Shown one piece after another: positions 50,164 through 62,100 of a stretch of 64,000 nucleotides of DNA. The stretch comes from Novosphingobium sp. SG707. Its GTDB lineage: Bacteria; Pseudomonadota; Alphaproteobacteria; Sphingomonadales; Sphingomonadaceae. A model generated the notes under the pieces. That model saw only the letters and a program-made list of their open reading frames with translations. It ran no database searches and had not been told where the DNA came from. The stretch covers positions 290,911-354,910 of the forward strand of contig NZ_JAAZQL010000001.1 in NCBI RefSeq assembly GCF_012275515.1, written 5' to 3'. The translations under genes were made by a program, and so were the position numbers. How positions within the stretch are numbered: the first letter of the stretch is position 1; each line of letters begins with the position of its first letter.

Positions 50164-53100
50164 TCAGCCGATGACGTTGGCGCTGGTCATCGCCGCGATC
50201 TGCGTCTGGGTCAGACCGTGCAGCACGCCGATCTCAGTCAATTCGGCGGCGTGGACATAGCCATTGCTGCCATTGGCCGCCTGCCAGTGCCAGACGCCGA
50301 AATTGACCGCAGGCGCGCCGCTGCCGCTGTCATTCGGATCGGACAGGGCAACGATGAACACCGCATCGGTGTTGCCAACAGCGGCCAGCGCCTTGTTGAG
50401 CAGGTTGCTGCCCGCGCCGAACACCGAGGCCACGCCCGAAGCATCCGCGCCGAAGCTGTCGGTCACCACAACGACTTCCTGAGCCAGCGTGGAGGGCACC
50501 GCGCCCAGACTGATCGCCGAGACATCGCCCGCGCCATTGTGCGCGGTGTGCGAGGACAGGGCCGAGAAGTTCAGGATATCGTGGCCCATGCCCGACCCGG
50601 TGGTAAAGCCGGAAATCGAGAAATCGACCGTATGCCCATTGCTGCCCGCCAGCGTCGAGAAGGCGATCGTATCAGTGCCGCCCTTGGCGCTGGTGCTGCC
50701 GGTCAGGTCGATCGTGTCGCCATAACCGCCGCCCGCGAATGTGTCATTGTTGTTGGTGCCATAAAGCGTTTCGGCCCCGCTGTGATAGGTGGCCGCATCG
50801 TCGCGGATGTAGAGGCCGCCCGTGCCGGTGAAGCGCGACCAACTCATGCCGCTGACCTGATCGGCCGAGACCGTCAGCTGCCCGGTGGTGTAATCCAGCC
50901 CGACATGGCTGAACACGTTGAGCAGCGTGTGATTGCCCCCGCTGATCGCATCGGCCATGTTGGCCGCGCCATTGACGGTCAGCAGGCTGTTGACGCTGGC
51001 GTCGATCCCGCTGAAGTCATGATAGGCGGTCGGCGTGGTGGCCATCACGGTCAAGGCGCCGCCATTGCCGCCGGCGGCAAAGGCATGGCCATCGGCCTGA
51101 TTGTCATTCATCAACAGCGCGTGATCGGTCAGATCGCTCCACAACCCGCTGAAGCTGGTGCCGCTGTATTGCGTCAGGTCCAGCGTGCCGACGGTGACAT
51201 GGCTCAGATCCAGCGTGCCGCCCGAGGCGCCCGTCACCACCAGCTTGCCGCCGGTGACGGCATAGGTGCCGGTTTGGGCGTCATAGCTGTACACATGGCC
51301 CGCGTCATAGATCGTGCGGCCCGAGACATAGGCATAGCCCGAGGTCAGCGTCTGGCTGTTTTCCACCTTGATCTGCATCGTGGTGGGCATCAGCCCGGCC
51401 CCGCCCGCCACCAGCGTGGTGCTGGCCTGAACATCCAGCGTCGAGGAGAGGCCGGTGTTGGCGATGTAGTAGCCGGGCGTCTGGGCGCTGTCGGTCCAGT
51501 TGACGGTGGTGACCGCCTGCGTGGCGTTCAGCCAGAGCGCGCCGGTGCCGCTGATCTTCATCGCGCCCGCCGCGTCGAACTGTTCGGCCAGCATGGTCAG
51601 CGTGCCCGCCACCGAGATGGCATTGGCGGTGACATCGGCGGTATCAACGAAGGAGACCGTCGACCCCACGATCCCGGTCAGATTGACCGAGAGGCCCGAG
51701 GCGATATTGCCGCGCACATCCACGATGCTGCCGCTCTGGCCGTTCAGGATCACGCGGCCCGTGCCATTGGCGCTGAGCGAGGCGAGCTGGGCGGCATTGA
51801 CCTTGACGGTCTGCTGCGAGCGCAATGTGCCAAGCGCCAGCTTGCCTTGGCCATCCGAAAGCGCGCCATTGCCATCCACGGCCAGACCGGCAAGACCCGT
51901 CAGATCGAGATTGGCCGAAATGCCCGACAGATCGACCGTGGCCGAATTGGCGCCCGAAAGGGTCGAGAGCGTGCCGTTGTCATTGTCCGCCAGCACCACG
52001 GCCGCGCCGGTAAAGCGGCTGCCCGCGCTGCCCGCGTTATTATAGGCCGCCGCGCTGGTGCCGTCGCCGGTGATGGTCAGGCCGCTGGCCTGACCGCCCT
52101 TGATGACAAGCTGGGCGCTGGACCCGGCAATCGACAGATCGGCATTGGCATTATCGGCAAAGGAAACCGCGATGCCATCCTGCACATGGGTCAGATCGAC
52201 CGTGCCGATGGTGTCGGACATGTTGCCCTGAATGTCGATCGTGCCGCCGCCATTTTGCGCCGCCTTGGTCAGCGCCAGTTGCCCGGTCATTTCGCGCGCC
52301 GTCACGCTCAGCGTCTGTCCGGCGATCAGCGCGGGCAGATCGACCAGCTTGGTAGCATCCGTGCCGTCGGCGAACTTGCCGCTGCCGTTGATCGTCAGGC
52401 CCGCCAGCACATTGGTGGTGGACAGGGCCGTCAGGTCCAGATTGGCGGTGATGCCGCTCAGGTCGGCCGTGTGGGCGGTGGCCATCTGTTGCAGGGCGCT
52501 GGTGTCGGCCGTGCTGATCTGCGGCACAGTGCCGGTGATCCCGGCATAGACCGTGCCCGCGCCATTGATGGTCTGGTGGTCGAGCTGGTCGATGCGCCCG
52601 ACAAGCTGGCCCGAGGCATTGACCGTGGTCTGGCCAAGGCCGGTTTCGCTGCCGTCCCGGAAGCTGACGGCAACGCTCTTGGCCACATTGGTCAGCACGA
52701 CATGGGTGTTCACCGTGCCCTGAATGTCAAGGAGCGAGCGGTTCGCGCCATTGACCGTGCCCGACAGGTTGAACCCGTTGTTGCCCGCCAATTGGTCGGC
52801 ATTGACCGTCAGGCTCTGGGTCGCGCCCAGCGTGGGCAGCAGCAGTTCATAGCCGCCGTTGCCCAGCGTATAGCCCGCCGTATAGTTGATCCAGCTATTG
52901 CCTTCGCGATAGTTGATCACTGTGCCGCCGCGTGTGCCGTCCTGCGCGATGCCGCCGGTGCTGCTGTCGCTGCCCAGCGACGTCAGGTCGATATTGGCCG
53001 TGACCGAGATCAGATCGACATTGCCGAATTCATTGACATAGGCATCGGTCCCCGCCGCCAGCGCCAGAGTGCCCGCGCCCGAGACGTTGATATTGTTGTA

Positions 53101-56100
53101 GACCTGATCCGGGCGCAGCGTGAGCGTAACGCCGGTGCTGACCGCCGTGCCGCTGTAGGCCGACCAGTTGTCCCAGTTGGAGGGATAGGACTGACCATGC
53201 GCCAGGTTGCGGATATTGGTGGCGTTCGAGCCGAAATAGACCGCAAAATCGGTATTGAGCGCGGTCAGGTCGAGATTGGCCGCAATATTGCCTTCCACCC
53301 CGACAAAGCCGCTGCCGTTCAGCGTGAAGCCGGTGCCGCCGCTGAGTTGGCTGGCATTGACGATCAGCCCGTTCGACCCGTCAAAGCCGGGCAGCGTGAT
53401 CGCATAAGTGCCGTTGGTGAACTGGCCCAGCCCTGCGTTCCAGGTGATCGCGGCCGCGCCATTGGGCAGATAGGACGAACCCGCCGCGCCATACGAAATG
53501 TCAATGTCGACATGGCCATAGATATTGGGCAGCGTCAGATTGAAGCTGGCCGGATCATTGACCGTGTTGGTCAGATCGGCATTGGCGGTCAGCGTGTTGA
53601 TGCCCACCACGCCATAGCCGCTGCCGTTCCAGCGATAGCCGTTATATTGCGTGTCGAAATAGACGCCGCTGGCCACAGCGCCGTCCATGACCACATTGAC
53701 GCCATCGTCGATCAGCACCGTGGCCGAACCGAAGCTGCCCGCATAGTTCAGGACGGTGCCCTGACGGCTGCCGAAATTGAGCGTGACCAACGAGGCGTTG
53801 ATCTGCGAGAAATCGCCATTGACCAGCCCGTTGCTGAGCAGATCCTCGACATGGGCGATCAGCACCTTGGCGCCTACCGCATTCCCGCCTTCGTCCAGCA
53901 CCAGCGAACCATTGCTGTAATTGCGCGTGTCGAGCGAAAGATCGGTGGCGTCGCGCGAATAGATCGTGACGGTCTGATCGGCATTCCACGTCTGCGGCAG
54001 ATAGGCCGAGAGCGTGTTATACGTGCCCGAAATCGAATTGGCGATCGTGGTTTTTTGCCCGCCGGTCAGCGCGTTGAAGCCCACCGTGATCGAGCCGTTG
54101 TTGGTGACCGGATTGCCCTGACCGTTCAGCCCGGTGACCAGCGCGACATTGTGGTCATAGGCATAGGCCAGATCAATGCTGGTGGTGATATGCGACAGGT
54201 CGATGGCATGGCTGGCATCGCCCAGCGCGCCATAGACGCGCACCACATTCGAGCCATCGCCCAGAATGTAATTGCCGTCGAGCTGGTTGCCGATCACCTC
54301 CATGGTCGACTGATCCGACAGGGTGATCGAACCCTTGCCGGTCGAGCGGGCGTCCTCGGTATCATCGCCGCCATAGGGATTGGCGACAATGCCGTCCCAG
54401 AAGCTGAGCGCCGAGGTGATGCCCAGCAGCGAGAGGTCGCTGCCATCGACATTGCCCACGACATAGGTCGTGCCCGAGCCCGAAACCGAATGCCAGTTGG
54501 CCTGATCGGCGCGCAGCACCAGCTCGTTGCCGCTGCCTAGATAGAGCTGGCCGTAATTCCAGCCATTGGTGTAGGACAGGGTGTTGAGCTCGTTGCGGGC
54601 GATGGTGGTGGGCGTGTTGAGCGCGGTATAGGCCGTCACATCGCGCGAGGTCAGCGCCGTGTCCTCAAAGGACAGGGTCGACTGGATATGCGTGAGGTCG
54701 ACCAGCGCGTTGGCGCCATCGGCCACGTCGCCGCCGATATTGACTGTGCCGCCGCTGGTGAACAGGCCATTGGCCTGCGTGGCGGTCAGGCGCAGCCAGT
54801 TGTCGCCATTGATGCCCAACTGATTGGAATCATCGACCGAATTGGTGAAACTCATGGGTGTCATCACATGGGTCAGATCGACCCAGCCCGAGACGATATT
54901 GCCCGAGATCACCACCGCGCCGCTGCCCGAGACGGTATGGCCGCTGGCCTCCAGCCCGGTCATGGTCAGCACCGCATTGTTGGCCAGCGTGAAGAGATCG
55001 ACCGGCACATAGGCCAGCGGATCGGCCGCGCCCGACAGGTCGGTGTCCTGACCCACGGTAACGTTCAACTGCGCCGCCGTGCCGCCCACGGTCGAGAAGC
55101 CGCCATCCGACAGCGTCAGCGTGCTGGGCGTGGTCAGCGCGCCATCCGGGCCCGCCGTGCGGCCCGAAGGCGTGTAGAGATAGATCGAGAGCGTCTCGCC
55201 CTCCACCATCGTCACCGTATAGGTCGTCGAACCCGAAGCGCTGTTCCAGCCCACGACCTGATTGTTGCCGCCATTGACGTTGGTGGTCACATAATAGCGG
55301 TCGCTGTCGGGGTTATAGGTGTGGGTGCCATAGGCGTCGGTATAGCTGTAGGCGCCGTGGTAATTGTTCTGGAAATTGGCGGTGAACGTATAGGTGCCGG
55401 TGGCGGTGGCCGTGAACTGGAAGTTCTCGAAGGCGCCGTCACTGTTGCCGCCCGTCAGCACGACGCCATTGTCGGTCGCCGCGATCTTGCCGGAAAGCCC
55501 CGCGTTTGCGCTCTGGAGCGCCCCTGCCCATGCCGCATTGGTGGCAAAGGCGGTGGAGAACACATGCGCCAGATCGGTCTGGTCCGACAGGTTGGTGGTG
55601 GCCGATGCCGCATAGGGCAGCTCGATCGTGGCATAGACATTGCCGGTGATATACTGATCGCTGGCCTGCTCGGCGCTCAGCGTCAGGACCGTCTGGGCCT
55701 GCGCCGTGCCCGAGACATTGACCGTGGCCAGACCGCCCGCATCCGCGCTGTCCAAGAAGGACAGGGCGATGGTGGCGGGCAGATAGGTGAGATCCAGCGA
55801 GCTGGAAATATCGCCTTGCAGATCGAGCGTGCCGGTGCCGGTGATGGCCAGTTGGCCAGTCAGCTCGGCCACGGTCAGGCTCACCGTCTGGCCGGTCAGG
55901 ACCGGCAGGGTGATGTAATGGCCATTGTCCACCAATTGCCCATGATGCGCCCCGGCGGTGGTTTCCACCGAGAGCAGGGCCTGCGTCAGGTCGATGCCGG
56001 AGCTGACCGAGGAGAGGTCGAGCGCGCCGGACAGATGCCCGCCATTGCCCCCGCCCAGCACGATCAGCGTGCCAGCACCCGTGATGGCATGAGCCGAAAT

Positions 56101-59100
56101 CTGGGCGTCATGCGCGGTCAGATGCGCGCCCATGCCCAGCGCCACGGTGCCAAAGGCGCCGCTTTCGCCATTGTCCTTGAAGGACACGTCAATCGCCGCG
56201 CCAACCCCGGTCAGGTCGGTGTTGGCCGCAATATCGCCCGCCACCACCAGATGCCCGCTGCCCGCCACTGCGGCGGCCAGAACGCCCGCCAGTTGCCCGG
56301 CATCGACATAAAGCGTCTGCGTGGCGGCCAGAGTGGGCAGCAGCACGCTGTAGGCTTCGCGCGTGACGGTGTTGCCCGCGCTGCTCACCAACTGGTTCAG
56401 CACGATAGTGTTGCGCGACGTGTTCGCATCCAGCGCCACGCCCTGCGCGCTCATGCCGCGCAGATCGATATTGGCGCTTACTCCGCTCAGATCGGTGCTG
56501 CCCGAGGTCAGCACCTTGGTCACGGTCCCCGTCACATGATCGAGCAGGCCCGCATTGGCCGCGTTCACATGGGCGGCCGTGTCGCTGAGCGAGGCAAAGC
56601 TGACGCTGGCGTTCGGACCTGCGGCGGCAAGGATTGCGCTGGCCTGCGCCACGGTGACTGTATCGGTCACGATGATCGCGGCGGCCCCGCCCAGGAAGGT
56701 CGCGCCATGGGCGGTAATCGCGGCGGCAACATTGGCTGCGCTGTCGCTCAGCGTGAAGAGCACCGGCGCCGAGACGCCATTGGCCGTGGCCAGACCATAG
56801 AGCGTATAGGCCTGTTCGGCGGTGGCGGCGGTGGTGGCGGTGATCGTGCCGGTCACGCGGGCCGCGATGGCGCCGGTGATCTGCGCGGTCAGATTGGCGG
56901 CGGTGTCGGCCACCGAGTAATAGATATGCGCGCCCGAATTGGCGCCCAGCCATGCCAGTTCGACACCTTGCGTGGCATTGGCCGCATTGGTGATATGCAC
57001 CCCGCCCGACAGGCGCGCCAGATCGGCCACGCCCAGCGCCGTTACATGCGCCGCCGTATCGGCAATGCTGAGCAGCAGATGGGTCTTTTCGGTGGTGGCA
57101 TTGGGGAAGGAGCCGCCGCCGTTAAGGCCGTTGTAGAAGTTCTGCAGAATGGTCTGGGCCTGCGCGGCAGTGGCCGTGCCCGTGGCCGAGATCACCGCAT
57201 TGGCGGTCAGCTTTGTATAGGAGCCCGCCCCCAAGGACATCAGATGGGCGACCGTGTCGGAGACGAAATCCACGCTCTGCGATGCCGCCGAACCCAGCGC
57301 CGACACCGCCACGCCCGAGGTCAGCGTGACCCCGCCGACACTGTCGAGGAAACGGGCATTGGCGGTGATGGCCGAGGCGATGTTGGCCGCGCTGTCGCCC
57401 ACCAGGTCGATGGTCAGGCCGTGCAGCCCTCCGGCCTCCAGCGTGGCGGCATTGGCCGCGCTGGTGCTGCCGGTCACTTCGACGCCGGTCGCATCGGTCA
57501 GGAAGGTCCAGTTGCCGTCCGTCGTATGGCGCGCCACGATGGCGGCCGCCGTATCGGCCACATTGTAATGGACCAGCGCGCCATAGGTCGCCGCAAAGGC
57601 GGATGCCTGCGCCGCATTGGCGGTGCCGGTGACGGTGATCGAGCCGCCGCCAAAGGCCAGCGCCGCCTGCAGATCCGTCGCCGCACCATTGCCCAGCGCC
57701 GCCAGAGCCGAAGCGCTGTCGGAAATGGTGAAGGTGATGCCGTTCCAGTTCTGGCCGTCGACCTGCTGCTGGTTATTGGCCTGATAGGTCAGATTGGCCG
57801 TCACCAGCGCGGCGGCATCGGCCAGCGAGACCGGATCGGTGATCGTGATCGTCCCGCCATTGACCGAGGCGCGCTCGACCGCCTGATCCACCAGCCATTG
57901 CGGCGCGGCGGCAAAGTGGGCCAGCGTGTCGGCCACCGAGAAAGTGGCCATGCCCGAGCGGAAGAAGTTGATGTTATACAGCACGCCCACATCGGCCAGC
58001 GTGGCGGCGGTGGTTGCCGTCACCGTGCCATGCACGCTGTAGAGGAAGCCGTTGTTCGCCCAATCCAGCGTGGCCAGATTGGCCGCCGTATCGACCAGAT
58101 TGCCCAGGATCGCGGCATTGGCATTGCTGCCCAGTGCGGCCGAAACATCGGCGGCCGTCAGCACCGGCGCGGCGGCGGCATCGGCCAGCGTGATCGTGCT
58201 GGCCGCATCCAGCGTGGCGACGGTCTGTCCGTCGAGCTGTCCGGCCGTGGCGGTCAGATGCGCGCCATGGTCCATGGTCAGCGTGCCGCCGTCGAACAGG
58301 ATCGTGTTGCTCGCGGCAATCCCGGTCAGGTTGATCGATTGATCATCCAGCGTGCCGGTCACTTCGACCGTGCCGCTGCCCAGCACCTGAAGGGGCATAT
58401 CGCCGTCAAGCTGGGCTGTGGTCAGCACCAGCGTCTGGCCATTGGCCAGCACCGGCAGGGCCAGCGCCAGCGTGCCGGTCGCATCGACCAAATGGTCGAG
58501 CGCGGCCCCGCCGCCCACATGCAGGCCGGTAAACTGGGTCAGGTCAATCGTGGTCGCCGAAACATAGGTGAGATCGGCCACCAGCGAGGAGGAATGGGCG
58601 GCATCGTCCACCACGACCAGATGGCCGCTGCCGGTGATCGTCTGGCCCGAGGCATGGAGCGCCTTGACCGTCAGGGTCAGGCCGGTGTCAATGGCGATGG
58701 CATTGTCGATATTGTCCTGCAGCGACAGGTGCAGCGTATCGGCCAGACCCGAAAGGTCGAGCGAGACACTGGCCACATCGCCGCGAACATCGGCCGTGCC
58801 GCTGCCCGAAAGCGCCAGCGCGCCGCCGCCCAGTTGGTCGGCATTGACCAGCAGGGTCTGGCTCGAAACCAGCGTGGGCAGGGTGAGGGCATAGGAGGCC
58901 GTGGTGGCATCCTCCAGAACGCCGCCCGCCACATGTAGGTTGGTGATGCCGGTCAGGTCGATGGTGGCCGCCACCGCGCCCAGATTGGCCGCCGAGGTCA
59001 GCGCGCTGGCCGCGCCGCCGCGACCCAGCACGATCAGCACGCCCGAGGCATTATGACCGGTGTCGGCCAGGATTGTCTGGCCGGTCAACTGGTCGCTGGC

Positions 59101-62100
59101 CATGGTCAGGCTGCGGCTGTCGGCAATGGTGATCTGCGCGCCCGATTGCGGGTCGGAGGCATCGGCAAAGCTGATGGCAATCCCTGCGGCAATCGCGGTC
59201 AGGTTGGTATTGGCTGCGACATCGCCCTGAACATCGACCGTGCCCGCGCTGCCAAGAACGCTGAGCGTATCGGCCTGCGCGGCGGTCAGGGCCAGCGTGA
59301 GGCCTGCACTCATCGTGGGCAGGGTGACGGTGGCGCTGCCTTCGGTCAATTGCCCGCTGGCGACGGCGAGCGCGCCGTCATGGGTGAAGTCGATGGTCGC
59401 GGGCAGCACGTTGGAGAGATCGGTGCTGGCCGAAACGCTGGTGACGTCCACGGTGCCATTGCCGTCCACGCTGCGTCCATCGAGCAGATGCGCGTCGAGG
59501 CTGAGCGTATAGGTCGCGCCATTCGTGCCGGTGATGAAATGCACCGAGGCATTGGCCGCGCTGCTGAACGTGCCGGTGAAGGTCGCGTTGGCGTCGATGA
59601 TCGCGGTCACATGGCCGCTGGTCGAGGTGATGGTGGACAGGTCCGAGGCCGCGTTTGAGGCGATGTCGACAATGCGCGCATCGCCCGCGCCCACATCCAG
59701 CGTCACCCCGTTGACCTGTGCATAGGACATGATCAGCGCTTGCCCCGCCACCCATGTGGGCAGCGTCAGGTTGGTGACCGTGCCCGACGTGGCGTGCGAC
59801 AGGTCGAGGCTGGCGCCCACGGCGCTGAAATCCTGGTTGGTGAAACCGCCGGTGATGCTCAGCACGCCCCGGCTCTGGCCCAGACCGCCGTTGACCGCGC
59901 CCGCCAGAACGCTGGCGCCCGCAAAGCGCGCTGCGCTGCCGCTCAGCGTCACGTCATGGTCGATGGTGACGACCGCATTGCCCAGCGTGCCGGTAAAGGT
60001 GGCGTCCTGCGTCACCTCCCAGTTCACATTGGCGACGGTCAGGTTCGACAGGTCGGCCGTGACCGCGCCGCCGCCGACCAGATCCACCGTGCCCGCACCC
60101 GTGATGGTCAGGCCGCTGGCGGCATTGACCGGCATGGTCAGCGTGGCGATGGCGTCGACCGAGACGGGCGCGCCATTGAGGTTGGCGCTGCTCAGCAAGG
60201 TGTTGCCCGTCACATGCACGGCCAGCGTGCCAGTGCCGGTGGTGTGGATGCCCGACATGTCGAGCGTGGCGCCTGGCGCGCTCGACGGCCCATTGACCAC
60301 CACGGTCAGGCTGGTGCCGCTGGGCACAGTCAGGTTGTTGCCCGCGGCCGAGGAGGCGAAATCGGCCTCGGCGGTGTTGAGCACCAGCGCAGCAACGCCG
60401 GTGGGCGACAGCGTGGGCAGATGGGCGATTGTGCCGGAATAGGCCGAAAGATCGACGGTGTGGGCGGTGATATGGCTGAAATCATCGCCGCCGTTCAGCG
60501 TGCCGGTGCCGGTGATGTTGACCGTGCCCGCGCCCGAGATGGTCTTGCCCGAGGCGACATCGCCGTCGATGGTCAGCGTGGCCCCGCTTTGCACCACAAT
60601 CGGGAAATTGGCGAGGTTCGAGCCCGAAGGCACCGTGGCGCTCGTGCCGGTGGGCACCACCAGCGAGACCGACAGGTGGCTGGTGTCGATATGGCTCAGG
60701 TCCATCGTGGCCGCGCTGTTGACCAGAATGTTGAGCGAGCCGGTGCCGGTGATGGTGGCCCCGTTCACCTCGGCCTGATTGAGGATCAGCGTATGGCCCG
60801 CCGGGATCGAGGCGGGCAGGGTGATCGTATGCCCGTTGGGGTTGATGCCCGACAGATCGACCGTGGTGGCGGTCAGGGACGAATAGTCCTCATTGCCGGT
60901 GGCGGTGCCGACGACCTTGATCTCGCCGGTGCCGGAAATGGCGATATGGCTGGCTTGATCGGCGGTCATCGTCAGCGTGACGGGCGGGTTGCCGCCGCCG
61001 ACATTGTTGACGGTGATGCTGCTGCCCGGAATGGCGGCGATATGGGCCAGATCGGCGGTGATCTGCGAAGGGTTGCTGGCGCCGGTCAGATCAGCGTTCT
61101 GGCCGATGGACAGGCTGATCGGGGCGGTGACATGGGTGACGTCCACCGCATCGCCCTGCGAGTTGACCAGACCGGTCAGTTGCAGCACGCCGCCATTGGT
61201 GGCGCCCATCACCAGCGGCGCACCCGGCCCGGAGATCTCGTCGGGCGAGAGGCCAAGCGTGTTGCCGTTGAGCGTCTGGGGCAGGTTGAGATGGTTGCCC
61301 TGGCTGTCCTGCAGGTAATAATGGCCCGCGCCGTCGCTGCCCAGGCTCAGGCCCGCCGCCGCGCTCATGTCGATATTGTACGAGGCATTGGTCAGGAAGC
61401 TGGAGGAGATCGGCGTGCCGTTCTGCGTGCCGTCGGTGGTCAGATAGGTCTGGCCGCCCGTGGTGTTGAAGATCGGCGTGACCAGACCCGCCTGCGACCC
61501 GTTGCCGCCCGATGCCGTGGAGACATGCGAAAGGCCCAGCAGGCGCAGGAAGTCGATCTGCAGATTGTCGTTGATGCCGATGTTGACGCCGGTGACATTG
61601 GTGAAATTGATGTTCTGCGTCAGCGTGTTGTTGCTGCTGCTGGTGACCACCACGGTGCCGCTGGCCGGATCGGGGGCATTGGTGATGTTGATGATCGTGC
61701 CGCCGCTGGCGCCGTTGAAATTGTGCAGCTTGTTGAGCTGGGTGGCCGAGAGCGTGACCGAGGAGGGCGAACCGGCGAAGGCTTCGAGGTCATAGCTGTT
61801 GAGATCGCCGCCCAGCGCGATGTTTGAAATATCGACCGAGCCGATGATGACCAGCGTTTCGGTGCCGTGCTGGTTGTTGCCATAGGTGGCGTAATTGATC
61901 GACGAACCCGCGCCATAGGCGGTGGGCAGATAGCTACCGTCGTTCAGATCGTCGGTAAAGACAAAGGTGTTGTTGCCCGAACCGGCGTTGATCGTGACCC
62001 TGCCGCCCTGATCGACGCCATTGCCGTCGACACTCACCCCATCGGGCGCAGGCATATAGAGCATCAGGCTGTAGCTGCTGCCCAGACCCGCGCCATTATA

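Noticed and set aside
50029..54540. A 1503-codon plus-strand reading frame opposite the giant adhesin gene
   Set aside because: Its translation is Arg/Gln/His/Gly-rich without domains, and it mirrors the codon bias of the real minus-strand gene. Similar frames at 54688-58938 and 59740-61827 have the same origin.
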